This document shows positions 16,354 through 24,546 of a DNA stretch of 64,000 nt, piece by piece. The DNA comes from Synergistota bacterium (GTDB lineage: Bacteria > Synergistota > GBS-1), in the NCBI GenBank assembly GCA_025060595.1, contig JANXBX010000002.1, forward strand, positions 78,300 to 142,299, given 5' to 3'. Under the pieces are notes generated by a model. It saw only the letters and a program-made list of their open reading frames with translations, was not told the DNA's origin and searched no databases. The number at the start of each line of letters is the position of its first letter. Within the stretch, counting starts at the first letter, position 1. The position numbers were made by a program, and so were the translations under genes.

Positions 16354-17108
16354 GCAGCGGTCCAACCTCCGTCAACGAATATTATTTGACCTGTTATATA
16401 ACGAGCCTCCTTAGAGGCAAGGAAAGCAGCAACCCCTTTTAGATCCTCCAGGACACCGAACCTACCCAAGGGGATCCTTTTAACCATATGCTCTAATCTC
16501 TCTTTATCTTTAAAGACGGCCTCTGTCATCTTCGTCTCATACCAGCCGGGTGCAATAGCATTCACCCTTATACCATAAGCCCCCCACTCTTTAGCAAGGG
16601 CTTTGGTAAGAGAGGCAACAGCCCCTTTTGAGGCAGCGTAGGCACATATATTAGGTACGGTTACTTCCGTAACCGTAAGCGAGCAGACGTTAATTATCGA
16701 TGGATTAGAGGATCTCCTTAGAAGATTAAAAGCCTCCTTACAAACGTAAAACACTCCAAAGAGATTAACCTCTATGATTTCCTTAAAATCCTCAACTGGA
16801 AACTCTTGAGCAGGGTATCTTTTATTTATGCCGGCCGCATTTACTACCACATCAAGCTTTCCATAGTGCTTTTCCACCCAGTTAATCATCCTCTTTACGC
16901 TCTCAAGGTTGGAAACGTCACATACATGGCTTACCGATTTAACCCTATATTTTTCCCAGATCTCAAGCGCTACCTTTTCAACCTCTTCCTGAGTTCTACT
17001 AACCAATACTATATCGCTTCCAGCCTCAGCTAAACCCTCAGCGAGCGCTCTACCTATACCTCTTGAGCCACCTGTAACAAGAGAGACCATCCCTTTAAGC
17101 TCGAACAT
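16350..17108 (-). CDS. Short-chain dehydrogenase/reductase (gluconate dehydrogenase-like)
   Basis: A 252-residue classical SDR. TGGSRGIGRALAEGL binds the dinucleotide, NAAGINKR marks the NNAG position, and the catalytic triad is Ser (NVCSLT), Tyr and Lys (YAASKGA). The C-terminus IFVDGGWTAA is typical. It overlaps tctA by 14 nt and the kinase by four, so it is firmly within the operon. Likely oxidises or reduces the imported polyhydroxy acid. NAD versus NADP preference is not certain. Confidence 0.9.
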   Translation of the reverse strand: MFELKGMVSLVTGGSRGIGRALAEGLAEAGSDIVLVSRTQEEVEKVALEIWEKYRVKSVSHVCDVSNLESVKRMINWVEKHYGKLDVVVNAAGINKRYPAQEFPVEDFKEIIEVNLFGVFYVCKEAFNLLRRSSNPSIINVCSLTVTEVTVPNICAYAASKGAVASLTKALAKEWGAYGIRVNAIAPGWYETKMTEAVFKDKERLEHMVKRIPLGRFGVLEDLKGVAAFLASKEARYITGQIIFVDGGWTAA

Positions 17109-18582
17109 GGGCTTTTTCTATCCTCCTTCTTCCAAGAATCATAAGTATTATTAAAACCCATAGTATTATACAAATAGGCCTTGTAAGGAATGGAATTATA
17201 CTCTCATTTAAGGTTAAGGCTCTCCTTAAGTTCTCATCAGCCATCCTACCTAAGATCAAACCTAAGGTAAACGGAGCAAGAGGATATCCATTATTTCTCA
17301 AAATATAACCAACAACGCCGAAAACTAATGTTACATAGACATCAAATATGGAATGGTTAACAGCATAAGCACCTATGACGCATAGAGTAACAACAATAGG
17401 CATCAACACATCCTTTTTAACAAGGAGTATCTTTATAAGCATGTTACTTATAAGAAGACCAAAGATAAGAAGCATAAAGTTAGCCATAACCTGCATGGCA
17501 ACATAGTCAAAGAAGAATTGAGGAGCTTCAATAAAGATGAGAGGTCCAGGCCTTATACCGTGAAGTAATATACCACCTAAAAGCACAGCCGCTGCACCGC
17601 TACCAGGTATCCCAAGGGCTATCATAGGAATGGAGGCCCCACCTATGCAAGCGTTATTAGCGGTCTCAGCAGCTATGACCCCCTCAAGACTGCCTTTTCC
17701 TATCTTCTCCCTTTCCATCCCTACATTCTTTGCAGTGCCATAACTAACCCAAGCAGCTACATCTTCACCTACCCCTGGAATTATCCCTATGATTATTCCA
17801 ATTATGGATGCCCTTATAGTCGTCTTCCAATATTTAAAAACGCCAAGTAAAGGAACTGTAACCCTAAGCTTTTTAGGATCAACCATAAGCTTTCCCTGAC
17901 CAGGCTCCCTCATAACACAGAAGACCTCGGTCAAGCCGAAAAGACCGATCAAAGCCGGAATTAGAGATATACCGCTTAACAGGTTCAAGCTACCAAAGGT
18001 AAAGCGAGGATAAGTGGTCATATTATCCATCCCTATCATAGCGGTCATAAGGCCTAAAAAGCCAGTGATCCATCCCTTAATCTGAAGCTCCCCCATGGTT
18101 AAGCTACCGCATATCATTACACCCATTATAGTTAAGACGAAGAACTCCCAAGATCCAAACTTAAGCGCTATCTTAGCAAGAAGAGGAGTAGCAACTGCCA
18201 GCGCTAAAACCCCGATAAGCCCTCCCCAGAAGGAGGCTAAACGAGCGTAACCCAAAGCCTCACCAGCCATTCCCTTCTTAGCAAGCTCATATCCATCTAT
18301 AGCGGTTGCTGCTGCAGATGGTGTCCCAGGGATGTTAAGTAAAACAGCGCTATTAGAACCGCCATATATACCACCACAATACAAGGCAACAAGCATTGGA
18401 ATGGCATATTTTGGAGCTAATCCATAAGTTATCCCGCTTAAAAGCGCTATACCCATGGTAGCTGTAAGACCAGGCAAAGCACCGATTATTATTCCAAGAA
18501 TAGATGAAATGGACATTAAAAACAGCAACTTTGGCTCAAACATGCTTATAAAACCATCAAAAAGCCTGACTAAGCTCTCCAA
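17095..18582 (-). CDS. tctA: Tripartite tricarboxylate transporter large permease TctA
   Basis: A 495-residue, roughly 12-helix membrane protein of the TctA family. Hallmarks: GIIIGALPGLTATMGIALL in the first helices and the repeat counterpart IIIGIIPGVGEDVAAWVSYG; GGIYGGSNSAVLLNIPGTPSA lies between. Start is TTG 18582 behind GGGGGGATGGGG. It couples import of a carboxylate caught by TctC to the proton or sodium gradient. Follows tctB closely and overlaps the SDR gene. Confidence 0.95.
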   Translation of the reverse strand: MESLVRLFDGFISMFEPKLLFLMSISSILGIIIGALPGLTATMGIALLSGITYGLAPKYAIPMLVALYCGGIYGGSNSAVLLNIPGTPSAAATAIDGYELAKKGMAGEALGYARLASFWGGLIGVLALAVATPLLAKIALKFGSWEFFVLTIMGVMICGSLTMGELQIKGWITGFLGLMTAMIGMDNMTTYPRFTFGSLNLLSGISLIPALIGLFGLTEVFCVMREPGQGKLMVDPKKLRVTVPLLGVFKYWKTTIRASIIGIIIGIIPGVGEDVAAWVSYGTAKNVGMEREKIGKGSLEGVIAAETANNACIGGASIPMIALGIPGSGAAAVLLGGILLHGIRPGPLIFIEAPQFFFDYVAMQVMANFMLLIFGLLISNMLIKILLVKKDVLMPIVVTLCVIGAYAVNHSIFDVYVTLVFGVVGYILRNNGYPLAPFTLGLILGRMADENLRRALTLNESIIPFLTRPICIILWVLIILMILGRRRIEKAHVRA

Positions 18583-18609
18583 AACCCCATCCCCCCTATC
18601 AACTAAGCA

Positions 18610-19080
18610 TTAGGGCAACCTCACCGCAAAGAGCTTTCCAAAGGAGTATGCTAATCCTAAGCTTACTAAAACCGCTATACCAACAGCCATATAAAGCTTC
18701 GTGCTTTTAAAATAAATATAGGAACCTATTAGATACAAAAAGGTAGCCAAAGTGTAAGGTATCTTGCCTAAAACTGCAACATAGGCAATTGTTAAAACTA
18801 TAAACATCAAAAGTCTCCTGGTTTTTATCTTCTCAAGATCCTTTTCAGATGTATATTCCTTTACTTGAAAAACACTTACCCTCACCCTTTTAATAAAAAG
18901 ATACAAAATAAGGCTTAAAGAAAGAAGCATAAGAACGGCAGATAAAAAGGCGGGAGTCAGTCCAGGGGAATCATGAGGGGTACCCTTTGGCATCTTCAAA
19001 GACTCGAGCAAGCCATAAAGTCCTATCAAGAAAACGGAAATACATATACCGATTTCCCAAAAGAATCTCCTCTTATCCAT
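18610..19080 (-). CDS. tctB: Tripartite tricarboxylate transporter small permease TctB
   Basis: A 156-residue membrane protein with four predicted helices, the poorly conserved small TctB subunit. Features seen: an N-terminal helix IGICISVFLIGLYGLLES, the typical PGLTPAFLSAVLMLLSL second helix, and two more C-terminal helices around a basic loop. ATG 19080. It sits between tctC and tctA in standard order. Identification depends on context as much as on sequence. Confidence 0.9.
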   Translation of the reverse strand: MDKRRFFWEIGICISVFLIGLYGLLESLKMPKGTPHDSPGLTPAFLSAVLMLLSLSLILYLFIKRVRVSVFQVKEYTSEKDLEKIKTRRLLMFIVLTIAYVAVLGKIPYTLATFLYLIGSYIYFKSTKLYMAVGIAVLVSLGLAYSFGKLFAVRLP

Positions 19081-19117
19081 CTTAAAAGGATCGCCTCCAT
19101 CATCTTAGTATGCTTTA

Positions 19118-19146
19118 AAAGGCAGGTGGCCTTAAAACCACCTGCC
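19118..19146 (-). terminator. Hairpin between tctC and tctB
   Basis: GGCAGGTGG (19121-19129) and CCACCTGCC (19138-19146) form a perfect 9-bp stem with an 8-base loop, followed on the minus strand by TTTTAAAG. It stands right after the binding-protein gene and should reduce permease expression relative to TctC or stabilise the tctC mRNA end. Confidence 0.75.
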
Positions 19147-19172
19147 GTCAATTACCCTTCTAGATAGAACTA

Positions 19173-20177
19173 TTACTCCGGCTTAGGAATCTTAAAGTCC
19201 TCAGGAGATCTTCTGGCAAGCTTAAGATCATGCAAAAGCCAACTAACTAAAGAGGTTTCCCTTGCTGCCCACTCTTCAGACTTCTTCCTGTCATAACCAA
19301 GATATATCATTGCCTGTTTCTGGATGAACTCCTTGAACTTCGGAGACTGAACAGCCTGAGCATAAGCCTTATCTATAGCATCAACAACCTCTTGTGGAAC
19401 ATCCCTCGGTACAGCTATGCCCCACCAACCACCGAAAGGCAGGTACTTCTTTATGTTAGGAGCCCATTTTGCCACTGTGGGAATCTTACCTACACCCTCT
19501 ATCTCGATATCCTCATCGTTAAAGTGTGCAAGTATCTTAAGTTGACCGCCTTTAATCAAGTCTACGGCTTCCATTAAGCCAGGTATACCAGCCTTCGTTT
19601 CCCCAGCTACAGCAGCTGCTGCCGCCGCACGACCGCTTGGATAAACCACTATCTTAAAGTCTCCTCCTACTTCCTTCTTAAGCATCTCCAAAGCTATATG
19701 CCAGCCATTAGCTATACCAGAGTTAGCAAGTGTTAAGTCCTTGCCTACCTCCTTCATCGCCTTTATAAAGTCATCCATCGTCTTTATAGGAGAGTCGGGC
19801 TTAACGCATATGGTAGCTACACCTGCGGCAGCGATCCACATATGAAAATCTTTATAAGAGAAGGGACCAAGATCCATAACTTGATACATCCTTATATTAT
19901 CAGAAAGACCAAGCCAGATATAACCATCATGAGGTTGACCCATAACATAAGCTGTAGCTACAGCACCGGTAGCGCCAGGCATGTTAATAACGTTAATGGG
20001 AACCTTCAATATCTGCTGCATCTCTGCTGCCAAGGCTCTGTTAACCTGATCGGTCGCTCCACCAGCGCCAAACTGCACGATCACTGTTATGGGCCTCGTT
20101 GGATATGCAGCAAGCGCTCCGCCCGCTAATCCAACAACAAGTAACCCCATCACCAACAAAACCAGAAACTTCTTCAT
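19173..20177 (-). CDS. tctC: Tripartite tricarboxylate transporter substrate-binding protein TctC (Bug family)
   Basis: A 334-residue secreted binding protein. The signal peptide is MKKFLVLLVMGLLVVGLAGG with cleavage around ALA-AY. The mature part starts with the Bug-family run YPTRPITVIVQFGAGGATDQ, then VINMPGATGAVATAYV and the family loop near HIALEMLKKE. ATG 20177 has GGAGGGAAGAAAG upstream. The bound ligand is probably a polyhydroxy or dicarboxylic acid, by analogy with the operon's enzymes. Confidence 0.94.
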   Translation of the reverse strand: MKKFLVLLVMGLLVVGLAGGALAAYPTRPITVIVQFGAGGATDQVNRALAAEMQQILKVPINVINMPGATGAVATAYVMGQPHDGYIWLGLSDNIRMYQVMDLGPFSYKDFHMWIAAAGVATICVKPDSPIKTMDDFIKAMKEVGKDLTLANSGIANGWHIALEMLKKEVGGDFKIVVYPSGRAAAAAAVAGETKAGIPGLMEAVDLIKGGQLKILAHFNDEDIEIEGVGKIPTVAKWAPNIKKYLPFGGWWGIAVPRDVPQEVVDAIDKAYAQAVQSPKFKEFIQKQAMIYLGYDRKKSEEWAARETSLVSWLLHDLKLARRSPEDFKIPKPE

Positions 20178-20254
20178 CTTTCTTCCCTCCTTCTAATTAA
20201 ATTTTTTTGACAGATTCACCTTTATACTCGGTTATAAAATACCACCTCCTTCCT

Positions 20255-21409
20255 TCACATAGCGGCTTTACATATGCGGATAAGATCCTCAACCGTAGGT
20301 GTCCTTGGATTTATGGGGATACCAACGTTATTCATCGCCTCACGGCATATATCCTCAAGGGCCTCCTCTTTAATCCCAACCTCTTTCAGGCTCGAAGGTA
20401 TACCCACATCCCTACATAGCTCCTTAACCGCTTCCACCGCTTTCCTTGCAGCTTGGATCTCAGTAAGACCGCAAGTATTTTCACCAAGGGCCTCAGCTAT
20501 CTTAGCAAACTTGGAAACGTTACCTATTAGATTAAACTCCATACCATAAGGAAGAAGTATCGCATTTATAACTCCATGAGGAACATCGAAGTATCCTCCC
20601 ATGACCGCAGTTATAGCGTGAACCACACCAAGCTTGGTGTTCGCAAAGGCTAAAGCAGCCATGGTACTACCAAGAAGCATGTTATAGCGAGCCTCAAGGT
20701 TATCTCCCTTTGCATAAGCAGCCCTTAAATATTTTCCTATAAGATAAATAGCATGTAAAGCTATAGATTCCGATATAGGTTCAGTAATTACATTCGTATA
20801 AGACTCTATAGCATGGGTTAAGGCATCAAGACCGGTTGCCGCAGTAACGCTTGGAGGCATACTAACGGTCAAGAGGGGGTCACATATAGCTATAGAAGGG
20901 GCAAGCTTAGGATTTCCTATCCCCATCTTAACCTTTTTATTTGTGTCCTTTATAACCGTTACCCATGTTATCTCGCTTCCTGTTCCAGCGGTCGTTGGAA
21001 TAGCTATTAACGGAAGGATCTTATTCTTTGGGGGGTTCTTCCAGAAATAGCCTATCTCTCCTTCATTCGTAAGAAGAAGTCCGATAGCCTTAGCGGTATC
21101 TATTGAGCTTCCTCCACCAACTGCAACTAAAAGATCACAACCGAACCCTTTAGCTACCTTCACGCCCTCATCCACTATCTCAACTGTGGGGTTAGGCTCA
21201 ACCTTAGAAAAAACCTCGGTTTTGAAACCAGCAGCATCAAGCTTCCCTTTGATCTTCTCCACTATATTTGTGCGCAAGACACCAGTATCGGTAACTATAA
21301 GAACGTTTTTACCACCAAGCTCGTTTACCCTATCTACTATCTTCTCTGCCTCTCCAACTCCAAAGTATAGCTTCGTTGGAATCTGCCAAACAAAGGGCTT
21401 AACAAACAT
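20255..21409 (-). CDS. Iron-containing (group III) alcohol dehydrogenase
   Basis: About 384 residues. The NAD(P) site is VAVGGGSSIDTAKAIG; metal ligands lie in DALTHAIESY (Asp and His), in the GVVHAITAVMGGYFDVPHG stretch and its following HGVINA. ATG 21409 with AAGGAGGGGG upstream is used; the frame is open 17 codons further but passes through a hairpin. First gene of the TctABC operon. Reduces or oxidises a short aldehyde/alcohol; reduction of an aldehyde freed by the DapA-like aldolase would recycle NADH, an inference from the operon. Confidence 0.9.
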   Translation of the reverse strand: MFVKPFVWQIPTKLYFGVGEAEKIVDRVNELGGKNVLIVTDTGVLRTNIVEKIKGKLDAAGFKTEVFSKVEPNPTVEIVDEGVKVAKGFGCDLLVAVGGGSSIDTAKAIGLLLTNEGEIGYFWKNPPKNKILPLIAIPTTAGTGSEITWVTVIKDTNKKVKMGIGNPKLAPSIAICDPLLTVSMPPSVTAATGLDALTHAIESYTNVITEPISESIALHAIYLIGKYLRAAYAKGDNLEARYNMLLGSTMAALAFANTKLGVVHAITAVMGGYFDVPHGVINAILLPYGMEFNLIGNVSKFAKIAEALGENTCGLTEIQAARKAVEAVKELCRDVGIPSSLKEVGIKEEALEDICREAMNNVGIPINPRTPTVEDLIRICKAAM

Positions 21410-21427
21410 CTTACCCCCTCCTTTTCG

Positions 21428-21446
21428 AGAAAGGCAAAGCCTTTCT
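21428..21446 (-). promoter_or_regulatory. Leader hairpin just before the adh ribosome site
   Basis: AGAAAGGC (21428-21435) and GCCTTTCT (21439-21446) form a perfect 8-bp stem with an AAA loop. On the minus strand it ends about 5 nt before AAAGGAGGGGG, so it could limit ribosome access or protect the transcript 5' region. Confidence 0.5.
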
Positions 21447-21538
21447 ACTATCTTGAACATTGACTTACAAGGTAGAATAAAAATTAAAATCTGAGAGGAA
21501 AGACCAGCTTACCTTCTCGTATGAAAAAAAATTAGATT

Positions 21539-21571
21539 CTGAGCATACTTTCTAAGAATAGGTATGCTCAG
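21539..21571 (-). promoter_or_regulatory. 10-bp palindrome at the adh operon transcript start
   Basis: CTGAGCATAC (21539-21548) and GTATGCTCAG (21562-21571) are perfect inverted repeats separated by 13 bases. On the minus strand it lies just after the predicted transcript start and is followed six bases later by TTTTTTTT. It may be an operator or an attenuator stem. Confidence 0.55.
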
Positions 21572-21585
21572 TATTCCATTTTAAG

Positions 21586-21612
21586 ATTATCACAAACAGG
21601 AGATCCAGTCAA
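21586..21612 (-). promoter_or_regulatory. Candidate extended -10 promoter for the adh-tctCBA operon
   Basis: Minus-strand TTGACT (21612-21607), 15-base spacer, GATAAT (21591-21586) preceded by TGT, an extended -10 form. Predicted start is near 21578. The short spacer lowers certainty. Confidence 0.5.
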
Positions 21613-21688
21613 GGGAGCCCATGTCCAATTGCAAAGAGGCTCTAGAATCTTACCTAAACGATTCATCTAAAAACAATGCTACAAATTC

Positions 21689-21718
21689 TTGACAAAAAAA
21701 GCAAACAGTTTTTATAAT
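21689..21718 (+). promoter_or_regulatory. Sigma-70-type promoter of the DJ-1 gene
   Basis: Consensus TTGACA (21689-21694), 18-base spacer with an A-run, TATAAT (21713-21718). Expected start near 21725, giving a ~125-nt leader. The match to consensus suggests strong constitutive or repressor-controlled expression. Confidence 0.8.
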
Positions 21719-21849
21719 ATATATTTGGTTAGTCCACCATACCATATACAAACTATTATCGTATTTTAAATAATAAATTAAAAGGTGGCAGAACATCATA
21801 CCAGTTTCACTTAAGGGTGGCTTAATTCTCTCTTAAAGGAGGGAGGGAG

Positions 21850-23262
21850 ATGAGAGGGTTTAAGTTGGGAGTTTTAAGCGCGTTAGGGATCTTAATGCTG
21901 ACCCTCTCGAGCGTAATGGCAATGGACTTTAACTCCTTCCTCCAAGAGGCCTCAAAAACGGGAATTACCATCGAGAAGAAGGACGATGTGATTGCATGGA
22001 CCGGACCATACGGTGGAAAAATCAAACCCAATGGTCCACTAGCAGGGAAGAAAATCGGTATTGTAGTGGGATGCGACTTCAGCGACTGGCAGGCATATTA
22101 CTTAGCAGATTTCATAGGAGAGTTTGGGGGAACACCTCAGTTCATACTTGACAACAATCACTTATGGAAGGTTTCACGACACCTCTTTGGATCTGGAGCA
22201 CCTGTTGAACCAACCGGACGATGGGGTTTAACTTGCACTGCCGGTTTTGATGGGCTTGGCCTAAACGGAACAAGGCTTCTTCCACCTGTGCTCATGCAAC
22301 AGGGTAAAGGACATGTCGCAAATCTTCCCGTAGCTAATCCAGCGGATTACGATGCTATCATCATCCTAGGCGGATGGGCAGGAGACATAATGTATGCTGA
22401 TGATGTGGCTATAAAGTTCATAAAGGCAGTCGTTGACCGTGGCGTTCCTGTAGCAGCCATAGGCGAAGGGATATTACCCTTAATCAAGCTTGGAACGGTT
22501 AAAGGTAAAAAGGTCACCGGCAATAAGGTAGTTAGCTACATGCTTCAGAAGATAGCTGAATTTAAAGACGAGCCAGTTGTAGTCGATGGAAAACTCATTA
22601 CCGCCAGAGATACCATAGATACACCAGCACTTTTAAGAGCGCTTTGCAAAGTCTTCGACCCCAATTTCAAGGATATACACAAAGATATTCTCAAGGGCAA
22701 AAAGGTTATGATCATGGTTGCAGATGATTTCGAGGACATAGAGCTTTGCGCTCCCGTATTAGAACTCATGTACAGGGGTGCAGAGATAATAGTTGGTCTC
22801 TTTGAGCCTTATATTAAGTCAAGGCCTCCTTTGGTTGGTCTTGATGTAAGGATGGGAAACTTCGGAGTAAGCGTTCCCTTCCAAGAGATTCCAGAGAACT
22901 ACTATAAAATCGTTAAAGCTGAAAACTTAAAGATGAGCGATTTTGACCTCATTTTGATCCCTGGAGCGATGAACCCACTTCATATCGCTGCCCTACATTC
23001 CAAGTTTCTAAAAGATGCACATGATGCTGGGAAAATCATCGCCGCTATTTGCCATGGTCCAATTCCCGTTGCCGCAGCGGATTTAGTAAAGGATAAAAAG
23101 CTCGCTGGGTGGCTTGCCTGCGAACACTCCATAGAGATAATGGGTGGCAAATTCATCCCCGATTGGGCGGCAGCCATTCACGGACGCATCGTTAGCGGAA
23201 GGACACCCCCAGAGGTTCCAGAATTCGTAGATGCTTGTACTGCAGCTCTCTTAAGGAAATAA
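21850..23262 (+). CDS. Secreted tandem DJ-1/PfpI-domain protein
   Basis: A 470-residue protein with a Sec signal peptide (basic MRGFK, hydrophobic LGVLSALGILMLTLSSV, cleavage near VMA-MD) and two class I glutamine-amidotransferase-like DJ-1/PfpI domains. The second (about residues 280-470) has the nucleophile elbow AAICHGPIPVAAADLV with Cys and His. The first (about 60-250) has AAIGEGILPLIKLG at the same place, so its Cys is lost; it is probably structural. Known PfpI/DJ-1 proteins act as proteases, glyoxalases or deglycases, mostly in the cytoplasm and as single domains. GGAGGGAGGGAG precedes ATG 21850. Monocistronic; substrate unknown. Confidence 0.85.
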   Translation: MRGFKLGVLSALGILMLTLSSVMAMDFNSFLQEASKTGITIEKKDDVIAWTGPYGGKIKPNGPLAGKKIGIVVGCDFSDWQAYYLADFIGEFGGTPQFILDNNHLWKVSRHLFGSGAPVEPTGRWGLTCTAGFDGLGLNGTRLLPPVLMQQGKGHVANLPVANPADYDAIIILGGWAGDIMYADDVAIKFIKAVVDRGVPVAAIGEGILPLIKLGTVKGKKVTGNKVVSYMLQKIAEFKDEPVVVDGKLITARDTIDTPALLRALCKVFDPNFKDIHKDILKGKKVMIMVADDFEDIELCAPVLELMYRGAEIIVGLFEPYIKSRPPLVGLDVRMGNFGVSVPFQEIPENYYKIVKAENLKMSDFDLILIPGAMNPLHIAALHSKFLKDAHDAGKIIAAICHGPIPVAAADLVKDKKLAGWLACEHSIEIMGGKFIPDWAAAIHGRIVSGRTPPEVPEFVDACTAALLRK

Positions 23263-23270
23263 TTTAAACT

Positions 23271-23296
23271 AAGGGGAGCGCTTAAGCGCTCCCCTT
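23271..23296. terminator. Perfect 26-bp palindrome between convergent genes
   Basis: The 13-base half AAGGGGAGCGCTT is repeated inverted with no loop between, and the palindrome overlaps the last codons and stop of the symporter gene. It should act as a bidirectional terminator or RNA-end stabiliser for the convergent DJ-1 and symporter transcripts. T-runs on either side are weak. Confidence 0.65.
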
Positions 23297-24523
23297 CCTC
23301 ATCCAGTCCTTACCCTCAAGTATTCTTGCAACCATCATGGCGGCAACCGTATCCCCAGTGGCATTAACCATCGTCGCTGGAGGATCAACAAGATATCCTA
23401 TAGTAGCTATTATAGGGAAAGCCTCGGGAGGAAAGCCATACATGCTAACTATAAGCATTTCACCAATAAGACCTCCGCCTGGAACCCCGGACATTACAAC
23501 ACCGCTTAAGACGGCTATGGCAAAAGCGGTTAAGTAAGTTCCAATTCCCTCGAAGGGCATACCAAATATACCAAATAGGAAGGAGATCTTTAAGATCGCA
23601 CTTATACAAGAACCATCCATGTGAGCTGTAGCGCCAACGGGTAAGACTATCTCCCTTATATCCTTAGGTATACCAAGCCTGTAAGCAGCATTAAGGTTAA
23701 CAGGTAAAGTGGCCAAACTGCTTTGCGTAGCTAAAGCGGTTATGGCAGGTTCAAATATGACTTTAAAGAACTTCCTAGCTCCCTCTCCACCAGCCGCAAG
23801 GTAAGCATAAATAGCAAAGGCTATGAAGAAGTAGGCTATGGAAAGAGGATAGTAAATAAGCATCGCTCTTCCATAAGCGCCTATAAGCTGGGGGCCAAAC
23901 TCTCCAACAAGAGAGGCGAAGTAAGCACCAAGACCTATAGGAGCATAGTACATTATTACCGAGATCATCTTAAGCATCGCATCTGAAAGCAGGTTAAGGA
24001 GCTTAACAAGGGGCTCGCCTTTTTCCCCAAGAAGGCTTATGCTTAATCCCAGAATTATTGAGAAGATTATAAGGGGCATCATATTCCTTCGAGAAAGAAG
24101 ATCACGAAAGTCGGAAACGGTAAAGGCTTTAACCACCTGTTCGGCTGTGCTCAAGGGTTTTAACTCCTCAGGCTTGGGAAGCTCAAGCTTTACTCCCTGA
24201 GCCGGTGGGAAAGCTACAACCACAAAGGTAGTGATCGCAGCAGCAATCACTCCTGTTATAACGAATATAGCTATCATCGTACCTATGATCTTCCCAAGCC
24301 TTCTAAGGTTAGCGATACTTGCAACTGCACTCGTGACAGTTATAAGAACCAATGGGACGACAATAGTGAACATTAAGTTAAGAAATATATCTCCTAAAGG
24401 GGTTAAAACGGTAGCCTTCTTCCCCAAAGCTAGGCCAAGCAAGCTACCTATAATGATCGAAGAAAGAAGGATAAGGGAAAACCTATAAGAACGCCACAAA
24501 CCTCCCTTCTCTTTTTCAGCCAT
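23282..24523 (-). CDS. Dicarboxylate/amino acid:cation symporter (DAACS, GltP/SstT type)
   Basis: A 413-residue membrane protein with about eight helices and two re-entrant hairpins. The hairpin-1 motif appears as TQSSLATLP (family SSSAATLP), and the NMDGT ion-binding motif appears as HMDGSC. PGGGLIGEMLI covers hairpin 2. The Asn-to-His and Thr-to-Ser changes in the NMDGT motif suggest an altered ligand or ion. ATG 24523 behind GGAGGGAAGG. Last gene of the TAXI-TRAP operon; may import an amino acid or dicarboxylate handled by the preceding enzymes. Confidence 0.9.
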   Translation of the reverse strand: MAEKEKGGLWRSYRFSLILLSSIIIGSLLGLALGKKATVLTPLGDIFLNLMFTIVVPLVLITVTSAVASIANLRRLGKIIGTMIAIFVITGVIAAAITTFVVVAFPPAQGVKLELPKPEELKPLSTAEQVVKAFTVSDFRDLLSRRNMMPLIIFSIILGLSISLLGEKGEPLVKLLNLLSDAMLKMISVIMYYAPIGLGAYFASLVGEFGPQLIGAYGRAMLIYYPLSIAYFFIAFAIYAYLAAGGEGARKFFKVIFEPAITALATQSSLATLPVNLNAAYRLGIPKDIREIVLPVGATAHMDGSCISAILKISFLFGIFGMPFEGIGTYLTAFAIAVLSGVVMSGVPGGGLIGEMLIVSMYGFPPEAFPIIATIGYLVDPPATMVNATGDTVAAMMVARILEGKDWMRKGSA

Positions 24524-24546
24524 ATCCTTCCCTCCTTAAACAAATT

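Larger units (their letters stand above)
21410..21849. promoter_or_regulatory. Divergent regulatory region between the adh-tct operon and the DJ-1 gene
   Basis: This 440-bp stretch has no credible gene. It holds a minus promoter, a 10-bp palindrome with a trailing T-run, a small leader hairpin in front of the adh ribosome site, and a near-consensus plus promoter, each listed separately. The plus-strand leader is about 125 nt and contains no obvious riboswitch that I recognise. Confidence 0.6.

Noticed and set aside
21539-21571. Palindrome as the terminator of the adh operon or of a plus-strand transcript
   Set aside because: It lies upstream of adh on its strand and before the DJ-1 promoter on the other, so there is no gene for it to terminate; an operator or leader role is kept instead.
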